Below, piece by piece: positions 50,535-60,490 of a DNA stretch of 64,000 nt. The DNA comes from Diplocarpon mali. Taxonomy: Eukaryota; Ascomycota; Leotiomycetes; Helotiales; Drepanopezizaceae. Under the pieces are notes generated by a model that was given only the letters and a program-made list of their open reading frames with translations, had not been told where the DNA came from and did no database searches. The stretch lies in NCBI GenBank assembly GCA_024741835.1, contig JAENRP010000005.1:244910-308909 (forward strand). The letters run 5' to 3'. Position numbers and translations under genes: made by a program. Each line of letters opens with the position of its first letter. Within the stretch, counting starts at the first letter, position 1.

Positions 50535-50867
50535 GGTGAGGAGAGATAGATTGAGAACGCGGTGCAATTCTAGACGAAATTGGTCTGATATTGTGTAGTT
50601 CGATTGCCGTGTCTGTCTGCACTCTCTTGGAGCTCCGTGCTGTGAGGCCACGCAGCTTGATGGTGCCAAGAGCGTCGGACTTGCAGGGGCATGGGGAGGA
50701 GCAAACGCGTGCCGAGGAGTAACAATGTATCTAGCATCAGGCTACTAGTGATCTCAGATTACACCATTTGAGAAGTACCACTTCAGCTTCGTCTGTATCT
50801 CCCATTCTAAAGAATACCCTGAAAATCAACATTGATTTCATCCAGTCCAGCTGAACACAAGGCAAAT
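50535..50867. promoter_or_regulatory. Divergent promoter region OST2 / TMEM14
   Basis: 333 bp between start codons. It contains the promoters and leaders of both genes; no specific site is assigned. Confidence 0.55.
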
Positions 50868-51316
50868 ATGGGTAAATATATTATGATTTTAAAACTTATA
50901 GATTCAGCCTTGTTGTGACGCTGCAATAGAGCTAAGCATTATGGTTAGGAATCGAAACACCTGCATTCGTCCTCGGAGCTCTTACTGCTGGCGGTGGTAC
51001 GTTCGGCTACTTCAAGACTGGCTCGATCCCTTCAGTCGCTGCTGGAATCACTGTTGGAGCATTGGTAAGTTCTGCATAGCCATGCGTAGGTACCTTGAGT
51101 AGTGTGCTGAAATATGGTCAGTATCTCCTTGGGGGACACCGCATTCAGAGCAAACAGAGTTACGGGGTTGAGCTCGCTCTTCTTGCCTCGATTGTTCTTG
51201 CTGGATCCTCGATTCCAAGGGCTATCAGAAGCCAAAAGCCTTTGCCATCTGGATTGAGCTTATTGGCGCTTTACGGGCTTTATACCTACGGAAATGCGTA
51301 CAAAGCTAGGCATTAG
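50868..51316 (+). CDS. TMEM14-family small membrane protein
   Basis: Small hydrophobic protein of the TMEM14 (Tmemb_14) family; animal TMEM14C is a mitochondrial inner-membrane protein needed for porphyrin import, and the fungal role is less clear. Exons 50868-50871, 50949-51064 and 51122-51316 give 104 aa. The first coding exon is only four bases (ATGG) before a GTAAAT donor; joining gives MGIETPAFVLGALTAGGGTFGYFKTGS, which matches the family start. Further motifs: SVAAGITVGALYLLGGHRI, GVELALLASIVLAGSSIPRA, and LPSGLSLLALYGLYTYGNAY. Four glycine-rich hydrophobic segments fit the family's fold. No ATG inside exon 2 would give a sensible protein, which supports the tiny first exon. Confidence 0.9.
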
Positions 51317-51727
51317 ACTATGAATGACGAACGACAGTCGGCCTCAACGAACGAATTTCGTTTCCAGGGCCGAGAATGATATGTTTGATAGAAATAGCAA
51401 TTTCCACAGAGGGTTAGGTAGTTAGCTGTTTAGCAACGAACTGCGTGTCTTCATGATTCACCCAACTCTGCTCCTCTGGGATGTTCTCGTTCCCTGCTCA
51501 AATTGGACCCCCTGGTACTTCCTTTGAATGAGCAGCTCCTGATGCGTCTTGTTTCTCGTGTGTAGGTAGTTATTGGGATAAATGAGTGTGTTTAGAGCGA
51601 TAGCCATGACTGTCGTTTTATCACAGTACACCATGATTTCCAAAACGCCCATAGGAAAAACTCAAAGCACAGTACTCCCGCCCATTTACAACTATACATC
51701 TACTGATTTCACTTAGGACCATTCCCG

Positions 51728-52021
51728 TTATGAGTTCGCATCAATCTCAGCCCACTTCGCCCTGATCGCCTGATTCTTTGCCCTTGACTTTTCTTGATTA
51801 GCCTTCGTCCGCGCTAATCTTTGCGCTCGCAAGCACTTGTTGACTTTGGTTTTCGCGTCGTTGCACATTCCCATTGACGCCCATAGAAAGCCTCGAGCGT
51901 GGCATTCGTCCAAGGCCGTCATGACCTCTTCGCATGCTGTGGCGTGTTAGTCCATATCTTAACTAGATTCGTCAATGATGAGAATACCAGTGTTGTCTTT
52001 GGTGTGCAGATGAGGATGCAT
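51728..52021 (-). CDS. CMC2: Cytochrome c oxidase assembly protein CMC2 (twin CX9C)
   Basis: Intermembrane-space protein imported by the Mia40 relay and needed for cytochrome c oxidase biogenesis. Exons 52021-51988 and 51936-51728 (51-nt intron) give 80 aa. The start MHPHLHTKDNTACEEVM is typical of CMC2. Two CX9C motifs are complete: C-EEVMTALDE-C and C-NDAKTKVNK-C, forming the coiled-coil helix-coiled-coil helix fold. A charged helix follows (RLARTKANQEKSRAKNQ). The second exon alone looks like a shorter frame beginning MTALDEC, but that would lose the first cysteine. Divergent with prefoldin 2. Confidence 0.95.
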
Positions 52022-52230
52022 TTCGGCAGTATAGAGAATATATGGACTATGTAGTGAGCTTTTGGCTGGATAAGTATTTTGGCAGCGTCCAGTGTCGATT
52101 GTCGAGTTGCACTTGCCGGAGAGTTTAAAGTAAAGGTCAGGTTTTGATTAATGCCAAGACAAGTAGCCTGCCTCTTTATCAGCCTTGTCGGAATGGCCGC
52201 CAGCGGTAGAACACCTCCACCTAAAACGCC
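52022..52230. promoter_or_regulatory. Divergent promoter region CMC2 / prefoldin 2
   Basis: 209 bp between start codons; a compact bidirectional promoter is implied. No defined element is claimed. Confidence 0.6.
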
Positions 52231-52850
52231 ATGTCACAACAAATTACTCAGAAGAAGCAACAAGGTCAGTTCCGAATATGACTTTGTAATTTGCAACGAC
52301 GCAATGCTGACCCCATTATCTAGAGCTTCAAAGAGAATATACCAACTACAAAAACGGGCTGCAACAGATTGCCTCCAAAATCGGCGACGTTGAGTCTGAA
52401 GCCGAAGAGCACAAGTATGTAATACATCCTCAGTCTTACAGCCAAAAATTTCCTATTTTTGGTTTTCTCAAGAGATAAATTTGTTCCGAGATCCTTCTAA
52501 AACATGTTTGGCCTTCCAACCTCACCGACGGAACTATCTACTCACCGCTTTTGTAACATAGACTCGTTCTCGAAACTCTCGAGCCTCTGCCGGAAGATAG
52601 GAAATGCTTCCGAATGATAAACGGCGTATTGGTGGAGCGCACTGTCAAGGATGTCGTTCCTGCTCTCAAGACTAATTCAGATGGCTTGAAGAAGGTGCTG
52701 GAAGATTTGGTCAAGCAGTACAACAGCAAACAAGTCGAGATGGAGAAGTGGAAGGTATGTTCAGCTACGGAGAATTTTTCAGAAAGTTCCATTATCTGAC
52801 GTGTTTACCGTCTACAGAAGAAGAACAATATTCAGGTTGTGCAGCAATAG
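52231..52850 (+). CDS. GIM4: Prefoldin subunit 2
   Basis: Beta-type subunit of the hexameric prefoldin co-chaperone that passes nascent actin and tubulin to the CCT chaperonin. Four exons, 52231-52264, 52324-52414, 52562-52754 and 52818-52850, give 116 aa. Order of elements: N-terminal coiled coil (QQITQKKQQELQREYTNYKN then IGDVESEAEEHKLVLETL), the beta hairpin (RKCFRMINGVLVERTVKDVV) and the C-terminal coiled coil (LKKVLEDLVKQYNSKQVEME). The final exon encodes only KKNNIQVVQQ and the stop. The 147-nt second intron is longer than most here. All phases agree. Confidence 0.95.
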
Positions 52851-55153
52851 AGGGGTCATTTACACTGGGTTGAGGTTGTGAGAACTGATTCAGCTTTGGA
52901 GTCTGGGAGATACGTCAACTTGCATGAAATGGCTAGGAAGGTTTGGATTTTGAGTCACAAGGCGGTCAACTCAAAAGGACGACGATGAGAGCGTGCTTCA
53001 TGTACCCGGGGAAGACGCTGGTACCATCCGGAAACGAGCTTTCATGCCCAAGACCTCAAATCGACAACAAGGCCTGGAAAGTGACTAGAGCTTTTCTTAA
53101 TATCACGAGAGAGAGTACGACGCCACCTGTCCGATATTCAATGAATTGCAGAACTTGACACCTAAAGCAAGTGCGGCTCAGGCAGTCCGACAAGGCGGCA
53201 AGACGCGCCTCGAAGCCCAACAAGAAAGCCCCGAAAGCATGCCATGATGCCCAATCATAGAGGGCTGTATTGATGACTGGATAGTGGCATTTTGTGGAGG
53301 CGCCACTGTAGGTCGAAGAAGCGCTGCTGGTCTCCACACCTGTCAGGCCGGGCTGGTAAACCCTGTTCGTGCGGCATGCAGTGGGGATGAACGCCCTGAC
53401 GGTATGCTGTCTTTCCAGTGTTAGGCGTAGCAGAGAAACGAGGCCTCTCCATCAATACCAGCAAACATTACAAGCACATGTGCCGTGATGTGAACCTGAT
53501 TCCATTTACTCCGGGCCTTCTAACAGAGCCGATCCTCTTCTCCCCGGCTGTACACGACAGCGGGAACCATCGTCGAAGCTAGCGATGCTCCATCACAGTC
53601 CAAGCTCGCCCTGAAGAGCGGAGTATCAGCTGGGGACATGGGGAGAAAGGAGCGCGGCACATGACGAAGCGTGATGGCATACAGTCACCGGAGCCGATAG
53701 TGACAACGTGGACTATGCCGAAATTGGTGGTCCCGGATATGATGCGTGATTCTGCGCGCTGACCAGGTATGAGAGGCTCTAATAAGGATCAGGCCATAGC
53801 AGTGTCTAGAAATTCTTCGTAGGTTTATAGTTGAAGGAGTCCAGATGGATTTTTGGGGTAGACAGAAGCATAACAGACACAATATGATGTATAATATGAA
53901 ATATGGAGAGTGTTCAAGGCGCCGGTGGCAGCTCCGCCCTCGCGTCGTCCCGTAACCTCTGATCACCGGCCAAATGGCCCCTCATGCTGAAGGCGCCGGG
54001 CCAATTCAGAGACGGAGAGCTGCTGACAAGCACCGTCTAGCTCAAAGATTGGACTTCCTTAGTGCAACCTTTTGTCATATATTTTCCCGTAACAACCGCT
54101 TAGTAGCTTCGATGGATTTGCTTAATGTGATAGGAGAAAAGATGGACTTTCGCAATGAGCCAACCCAGCAAGCCGTAGCACACAAAGGTCGAAGAGTGAA
54201 AGTAAACAGAGGAGCGAGGCAAGATGATACCGGACAAGGCAACGTCCGTATAGATTATGCCTGAATACATAGGTACACTAGGGTCCAAATGCTGACTAGC
54301 CGACCACAACCACATCACAGTCCTCTCGGAAACCCAAGCTCCCAGCTGTCGCAACAACAATTGTCCTATGCCGCGACTGTAGCACCTTCATACGACGATA
54401 CGCACGCAAGGCAGGACATCCGATCCAAATCAATCCAGCATCTGCTATTCAGTTGTTGTCCCTCACCAGCTCTCGTCCATTGATCTGCGCCATCCGTGTC
54501 CGCGTTCGCGTTCGCGTGTCGAAGCTCAACACAGCTTACAAGCATCCACCGCAACCCAACCAAAGCGAATTTTACCCCACGTTACGATTCTGCGTCAAAC
54601 CAAAGCTTCGTTGCATGCGACCAATCTCTCGACCTGGAATTCTCTGCCTCGACCATACCGTACCTACGCAAAGCGCATTGTGCATTTGCAGCCAGTCACC
54701 TCTGCGCTGCTCTGCCCCATTCCCATTCCCACTTCCAGTCCAGTTCAGTCCAGTCCGTCCAGTCCAGTCAGTCCAGTCCAGTCCAGTCCAGTCCAGTCCG
54801 CCTGTGTAAGCCCGCCCTGCTGTGGTCCCTGCCTCCGCTCTTCACGACTCGACCGTCTCTGACGCGACATTGCGCATCCAGGATACCTGCAGCCCTCTTG
54901 TTAGACCCAGACCACCTGCAATACCCCAATACCTGATACCTACGTCAGGCTCAACAGGAGTGCAGTAGTGTACCTGCCGGCCTCATCCACATCTTGATAG
55001 CGCAGCAAGGCCTCTTTCCCACGAGGATCTGCGACTGCGATCTCGCAAGCCTTGCTACCATTGACAGTTGTCCCACTCGGCCACCTGGCAGGACCAAGCA
55101 AATTTTAAGCACGCCGCTATCCGAGGAACTGCAGCTTGCCATTCTTCATAAGG
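52851..55153. other. Intergenic, repeat-containing, no gene seen
   Basis: About 2.3 kb between prefoldin 2 and HAP3. Frames of up to about 146 codons exist near 54,450-54,940, but they translate to low-complexity Ser/Pro/Leu sequence produced by C-rich DNA and the CCAGT repeat. A short TTCGCG-like run lies near 54,498-54,520. No protein family could be recognised on either strand. The last part should be the HAP3 promoter. Confidence 0.55.
54735..54799 (+). repeat. Imperfect (CCAGT)n microsatellite
   Basis: About 65 bp built from the pentanucleotide CCAGT with a few single-base changes or deletions. The last five copies are perfect. The same unit on the other strand (ACTGG) occurs in the repeat at 63687-63723. 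Confidence 0.9.
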
Positions 55154-56312
55154 ATGTCTGCATCACCGAAAGAAACGGACCACGAAGCTGGTGTCCAGAG
55201 CCCTGATGACCCTGATGCAGTGATGAATGATCCACACAACGCCGGCCTTGCCTGTAAGTATCCCTTCCCTGTGTCACTCGTAGGCCGACTTACCTGTCCA
55301 TACTGAACATCTTCAAGTCGAGTTCGAGGTAAGCAGCCCCTCCGTGTGTGACGAGTAACTGCTAAGCTTCCCTCAGGTGAAAGAACAAGATCGATGGTTA
55401 CCCATAGCAAACGGTTAGTTCTCTTTCCTCTGATTTGTGCTCTAGAAAATTCCCCGCATATCAAACCCCGCTGTGACTGGCGTCGCTTGGAACAACGTAG
55501 CTATTAGACGCAGAGGGTCTGTAGACTGGCCAGTCATTAAGCTCGAAGGTCAAACGCTTCAGGTTCTGTTGGTGTCACTACTGTCACACGTCCTATCATG
55601 TCCCACGATTCCTCGTCTCAGTCACCAGAGACGCCTTCTCCGTCCAAAGCCTCCAAAAATGATTACTCTGATTCTAACATTCGCAACTTCGCTCCAGTTG
55701 CGAGGATTATGAAGACGGCTCTTCCTGAAAATGCCAAAATCGCAAAAGAGGCCAAGGAGTGCATGCAAGAATGCGTCAGCGAGTTTATATCTTTTATCAC
55801 GAGTGAAGGTCTATTCCTCTAATCCCATCCACTCGCGCAAACTAACACTTTACCAAGCTTCGGAAAAATGTCACCAAGAGAAGCGGAAGACCGTCAATGG
55901 AGAAGATATCTTATTTGCCATGACATCGCTAGGATTTGAGAACTACGCAGAAGCTCTCAAGATCTATCTGTCGAAGTACCGAGAAGTAAGTGATAGGGCT
56001 CGTTGTTGGCTCCAGGGCTGCATGTAGTCGACTGAGGTCGCGAATCCCATCTAACATACATTACAGACTCAATCAAGCAGAAGTGACCAGCGACCGGGAA
56101 GCCAAGGTGGGTTTGGATCAGCAATAGCTGGCTCGTCGGGATCCGTAAATACCGCAACTTCTGCTTTTCAAGGCGGAGCTGATGGATCCAATAACAACAT
56201 CCTTGGTGGTCAGCAAGGAGAGGGTGGGGATCATGATGCCAACTCCTACGGAAATCTGTATGGGCAGGTCTCAAGTAGACACAATGGTGCAGCTGGAGGA
56301 GAAGGTTATTAA
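55154..56312 (+). CDS. HAP3: CCAAT-binding factor subunit HAP3 / HapC (NF-YB)
   Basis: Histone-fold subunit of the CCAAT-binding complex, which in fungi controls respiratory, iron and redox genes. Six exons in phase: 55154-55253, 55318-55328, 55377-55413, 55698-55808, 55858-55985 and 56067-56312, giving 210 aa. Exon 2 is only 11 nt; it supplies FEFE so that the conserved [16 protein letters not shown] is complete. Joining exon 3 to exon 4 gives [20 protein letters not shown], then [36 protein letters not shown] and [15 protein letters not shown], the complete NF-YB histone fold (residues about 42-130). The C-terminus is Gly/Ser/Asn-rich and disordered. An in-frame ATG at 55598 lies inside the 284-nt third intron and could give a shorter form lacking the WLPIAN segment. 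Confidence 0.95.
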
Positions 56313-56964
56313 ATTTCTGTCCCTGTCACCAAATCACATAGGTGTGGCGTCTAGGAGTTCCGACAAAAGGATGGCACGGTTGCTAAGTTCCAAGGTGTAT
56401 TGAATAGGATTTGGGTGGAGGGCGGGACATGGACGGGAAATGACTGATACCTACGATCTGTACATTGAAGGGCCAAAAGAAGGGGGTTTTACTACTACTA
56501 GATTTTTTCGCTCATATGAGCAACAGTCACGAACAACAATTGGCTCATGGACACTGGCATGAGCAGCAGGGACAGCAAGGGTGTAGGATAACCAGCCGTC
56601 GAATGTGAATATAATATGTTACTTGACTTTGATATCGTGAAGAGATAAGACGGGGAATTTTCTAATGACTGTAAGCATTGAGCCCTGTCAATGACCTTTT
56701 ATTATACAATGTTGCCAGTGCTCTCCAAATCACAGATCTCCACGCGTCGAGTGTATGTATCCGTTGCCACGGCACTAGCGGGTACATTGCCGCTTGACGG
56801 GTTCAAAATTTATTACTGTAGCCGAGCTACCTGCCTAGCCATCACACGACGAACTTCTCAGATCTCAACTTGCGATCTCGACGCATGCAACCCGTCATAG
56901 CATTCACCACCTAATCTATGATACTGTTCAATATTCTTTGACCTGCGAGGATCGTGGTTTCGCC
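56313..56964. other. Intergenic HAP3-RRN3
   Basis: About 650 bp between two genes on the same strand. It should contain the HAP3 3' end and the RRN3 promoter. No gene or clear motif seen. Confidence 0.6.
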
Positions 56965-59046
56965 ATGGTATCCCTCATTCCTAGCATCAGGCCCTCAGCT
57001 CCTGCGCCTGCAGCTAAACCAAGCAAACCTCTTCTTCGACGGGCTACCCCCTCAGGCACCATTCGGAAATCTGAGGATGCAGGTTTGGATATCGCCCTGA
57101 TGTCTGTGCCATCGAGCCCGAATAAGAGAGCTCGAGTCACCTTTAACCCAACGGTCGAGGAGAAAGTCATGGAGGCGTACCAGGCAAAGGGCAGGAGTTT
57201 GGACTCTATACGAGCGGAGGTCAAGAGGTCAATTGAGGCGCATACCAGAGACCAGGGCGATGATGAAGGGTACGACAATATTAGAGAGATGTTCGCGCCG
57301 AAGAGAAGTGAAGACGATGAGGGGCAGGGGTCGAACGTCGATCTGAAAAATTATCTGGTGGCGCTTACTAGCTACACTTCACTCCTGAACAAGAAGTGTA
57401 ATGGGCTAGTTAAGGCGCTGCTTTTGTGCGACTGGGTGGGGAGAGACGAGGCGTTTGTCAAGGCATACGTCCATTTCCTGGGCAGTTTGGCCAGTGCCCA
57501 AGGCGCGTATATTGGCATGGTACTGGGCATGCTAGTGGGGCACTTTCAGGGAGGTAAGAAATCCATCTTCATGTTCAGTTCACAGGCTCTAATCTTTGCC
57601 TCAGTGCGAATATGCAGCGGTCGTCTTGCAGGCTGCCCTGATGTCAATCGAGAACAGCTAACTTCTCGAATCCATGTCGCATTGAAGTACCTCTTACGAT
57701 TGATCCCATCTGCCAGCGGGACCTTGTCTCCTGTCCTTTGCGCCAAATTTCCCGTCGCCGATGATTCGAAGAGGGTTCATGTAACCTATATCGAGAATTT
57801 AATCCGTCTTGTCGAGTATGCGCCGGAGATCCAGTCTGACATATTTGCCCTCATCACGGACCGCTTGGTAAAGATTGATGTACAGATGCAGGTTGACCTT
57901 GACGACTTAGACGATGAAGTTGCTGCGGCGATTGTCCAAGCCATGAGACTGACTCCGAACCAAAACGACGATGAAGGCGGAGAGGACTCGGACAGTGATG
58001 CCGACTCAGTCACAAGCGACGAAGACGTCCATTCGGACTCGAAACGGATCAAGGAGGTCCAAGCAAATGTTGAGAAAATGGATGCCATACTCGACCTACT
58101 GTTTACTATCTACAATCCATATTTTGCCGATCCAAACAGCGTCGAGGCCGCCTCGATGTTCGAGACTCTTCTCAGCCATTTCTCGAATATCATTCTTCCA
58201 ACATATCGCTCTCGACACACGCAATTTCTCCTTTTCCACTTTGCACAAACTGCTGAACATCTCGTGGACCACTTTGCCGGTACCTGTGTACAATTAGCAT
58301 TCCAGTCTAGTCGGCCAGCAGTTCTCAGACAGTCGTCAGCAGCTTATCTGGCCAGTTTTGTGGCAAGAGGTGCTCATGTTCCACCTCATGTCATCCGTAC
58401 AGTCTTCGAGCTCATTGGCAGTAACCTCGACGTCATCCGTACCGACAACGAGCTCACATGTCGAGGTCCAGACTTGAGACGTTACAGCACATTCTACGCC
58501 ATGACACAGGCTCTCTTGTACATCTTCTGCTTCAGGTGGCGCGACCTCATCACCTCGACAGATGTTAGCGAAGAAGAAGACCCGGCAGCATTCATTGGCC
58601 AAGATCTGGAATGGACACCAGGCATCAAGGAGACACTCTCTCGGACAATCTACTCGAAACTTAACCCCCTCAAAATATGCTCTCCTCCTATTGTCGCCGA
58701 ATTCGCCAAGATTGCCAACCACCTACGATTTATGTATGTGTTTCCTCTGCTCGAAACAAACAAGCGTATACGGCTCAGCCAGTATTCGTCAAGCCAGGGT
58801 ACTGGTGCGCTGCGAGATACAGGAAACGGAGAAAACAATGAGAGCTGGCATCAGCTAGACGCCTATTTCCCCTTTGACCCCTATCAACTCCCAGTCAGCA
58901 AGCGATGGATCGAGGGCGACTATGTGCAATGGAAGAGTATTCCCGGCCTGAGCCAAGACGAAGACTCCGAAGATGATTCCGGTGACGAAGATGACGAAGA
59001 TGTTGATCTCGAGGAGCAAGACACGGCCACCGAGGATGAGGGGTGA
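56965..59046 (+). CDS. RRN3: RNA polymerase I transcription initiation factor RRN3 (TIF-IA)
   Basis: Bridges RNA polymerase I to core factor at the rDNA promoter; its phosphorylation couples rRNA synthesis to growth. The frame is open from 56965 to 59046, but 57554-57604 is a 51-nt GT-AG intron without a stop. Splicing joins GMLVGHFQG to VRICSGRLAGCPDVNRE and gives about 676 aa. HEAT-repeat helices fill the body: LKNYLVALTSYTSLLNKKCN, SRIHVALKYLLRLIPSASG, VHVTYIENLIRLVEYAPEIQ, and RPAVLRQSSAAYLASFVARG. An acidic, Ser-rich loop lies at about 325-350 (GGEDSDSDADSVTSDEDVHSDS). The C-terminus has KRWIEGDYVQWKSIPG followed by an acidic tail. MVSLIPSIRP at 56965 was preferred to the ATG 27 bp upstream because it resembles other fungal starts. 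Confidence 0.94.
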   Translation: MVSLIPSIRPSAPAPAAKPSKPLLRRATPSGTIRKSEDAGLDIALMSVPSSPNKRARVTFNPTVEEKVMEAYQAKGRSLDSIRAEVKRSIEAHTRDQGDDEGYDNIREMFAPKRSEDDEGQGSNVDLKNYLVALTSYTSLLNKKCNGLVKALLLCDWVGRDEAFVKAYVHFLGSLASAQGAYIGMVLGMLVGHFQGGKKSIFMFSSQALIFASVRICSGRLAGCPDVNREQLTSRIHVALKYLLRLIPSASGTLSPVLCAKFPVADDSKRVHVTYIENLIRLVEYAPEIQSDIFALITDRLVKIDVQMQVDLDDLDDEVAAAIVQAMRLTPNQNDDEGGEDSDSDADSVTSDEDVHSDSKRIKEVQANVEKMDAILDLLFTIYNPYFADPNSVEAASMFETLLSHFSNIILPTYRSRHTQFLLFHFAQTAEHLVDHFAGTCVQLAFQSSRPAVLRQSSAAYLASFVARGAHVPPHVIRTVFELIGSNLDVIRTDNELTCRGPDLRRYSTFYAMTQALLYIFCFRWRDLITSTDVSEEEDPAAFIGQDLEWTPGIKETLSRTIYSKLNPLKICSPPIVAEFAKIANHLRFMYVFPLLETNKRIRLSQYSSSQGTGALRDTGNGENNESWHQLDAYFPFDPYQLPVSKRWIEGDYVQWKSIPGLSQDEDSEDDSGDEDDEDVDLEEQDTATEDEG

Positions 59047-59833
59047 TTTTTCCTCACTGAAAACACTTGTTTGGACGGAGTTTTGGGTTTCAAAAAAATT
59101 ACCGGGGTGAGCGAAAAGGCGTTGGGGTCTTTTTTGCTTTTTCTAGCTTGGGAGGCGAAAGATGGCGATGGGTCGAGATGGACATAGGAGCAATCTTAGC
59201 GTCGATGAGCAATGCGTTTTGTGTCGGAGGCGTTTGTATCCAGTGCATCCTGGTACTGATGTTTTTCTTTTCGCTAAACTGGCAAACACTGGATGCGATA
59301 CAGGAGGAGCTGGTTTTTACACAACATGGGAGGATATGTTCGGGAGAGCGAAAAAGCTGAAATGCTAGACTCTAGCATGTTGCAGACCAATTCAGCGCAA
59401 AGAGAAGTTTGTAGATACCAAAAGCCGTGGAGAGCATACGAGTGAGTCGATCACAGATACTCTTGTAGAAAGACCTGGAATCAACAGTCTTTTCCTGAAG
59501 TTGCTCGTGCAGTCAATCTCTTTTCATTATCCACTTTCGATGTGATGCATGTGACACGAATTTCGTTATGCTCGTCACGTCATTACGGTACCCCATCATT
59601 TCCCAATAAATCCGTTGATCTCGTATCCAATCGACATAAACAAGACAGCGTGCTGAACGGATTACAACTCTTGTGGTAGCAGTATTTCGTTTCGGTATCG
59701 ACAGCATGTGGAGATTGGAAGAAGCCCTTTACGCACTGCATTTGGGAGCTGACTGGGGGAGATTGAGGTGTTGGTGACGAGTAGGAAGTTTAGTATTAGG
59801 CGATGTTAAGATTTAGCTTTGGCTCGTGCGGAC

Positions 59834-59888
59834 CGGAGATAGGACTGGAGATAGGATTGGAGATAGGATAGGAGATAGGATCGGATAG
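59834..59888 (+). repeat. 12-bp minisatellite, about 4.5 copies
   Basis: Tandem copies of a 12-bp unit of the form YNGGAGATAGGA, four full copies differing only in the first two bases, then a partial copy. It lies about 600 bp upstream of the malate synthase start. Confidence 0.9.
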
Positions 59889-59942
59889 TCGGGTCTAGTA
59901 CGTCGGCTGGAAGCGGGCCGGGGAATTTGCGGGTAGAAGATG

Positions 59943-59948
59943 CCGAGG
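59943..59948 (-). promoter_or_regulatory. CCTCGG hexamer (possible FarA/FarB-type site)
   Basis: CCGAGG on the plus strand, i.e. CCTCGG on the minus strand, about 540 bp upstream of malate synthase. In Aspergillus this hexamer is the core site for FarA/FarB regulators of fatty-acid-induced genes, which include malate synthase. A single six-base match can easily be chance. Confidence 0.25.
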
Positions 59949-60097
59949 TCTTGAGCGCCTGCTCTGGCAAGCTCGAGCTCCTTGTTTGATCCGGGAAGGA
60001 ACGTTAACCACATGCAAATCCGGAGTCCAGATAGATGCCTAGATAGTTGGTTTTCTCTTGCCAGCAATACTCGATATTGTGCTTTCTACACATCTTG

Positions 60098-60140
60098 CAA
60101 CAGCAACAACAACAACAACAACCACAACAACCACAACAAC
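60098..60140 (+). repeat. CAA-rich trinucleotide repeat
   Basis: A 43-bp run of mostly CAA units with CAG and CCA interruptions, about 350 bp upstream of the malate synthase start, probably in the promoter or 5' leader. It can encode polyglutamine in one frame, but no surrounding frame supports a gene. Confidence 0.85.
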
Positions 60141-60490
60141 ATGTTCCAAACCATAGTCGGGATTTCAACGTGATAATACAATCGACCAAGGGGATTTCCG
60201 GCTGTAGAGCGGCAACGGATCGATTCGCACATCCTGGGCTTCCCCACATTCACAAGCTTCGTTCCTCACCAGACACCGAGTTCCCCTCGATCCGGCGCCG
60301 TGCTATCTATTGCTCTGCACTCTTCCGATTAGCTCGCTGTTGCCGGAGGTATTGTTAAGCTCCTAGTCGTAGATCTAGTCACCTCACCTGACCTAAGCCA
60401 TAAGAAGCATATAGATCAACAGTCTCGCCCGTCTTCGATTTCAGTCCTGTGAAAGTCACCCCAAAACTTCTACCACGCACCATACACACA

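Larger units (their letters stand above)
59047..60490. other. Intergenic RRN3-malate synthase, with repeats
   Basis: About 1.4 kb. Small frames at 59067-59368 follow RRN3 closely and are not supported as genes. The second half is the malate synthase promoter and leader and contains a GGAGATAGGA minisatellite and a CAA-rich run, listed separately. One CCGAGG hexamer is noted at 59943. Confidence 0.6.

Noticed and set aside
50535..50669. Upstream start of OST2 at 50669
   Set aside because: The 45 extra residues are not family-like and overlap the promoter; MAPKKSAREP is a typical start.
53056..53337. 93-codon minus-strand frame downstream of prefoldin 2
   Set aside because: Hydrophobic but without coherent membrane topology or splice partners; considered chance.
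59162..59368. 68-codon frame with CVLC and further Cys, just after RRN3
   Set aside because: Lies in the probable RRN3 3' flank, overlaps another open frame, and has no known homologue that I recognise.
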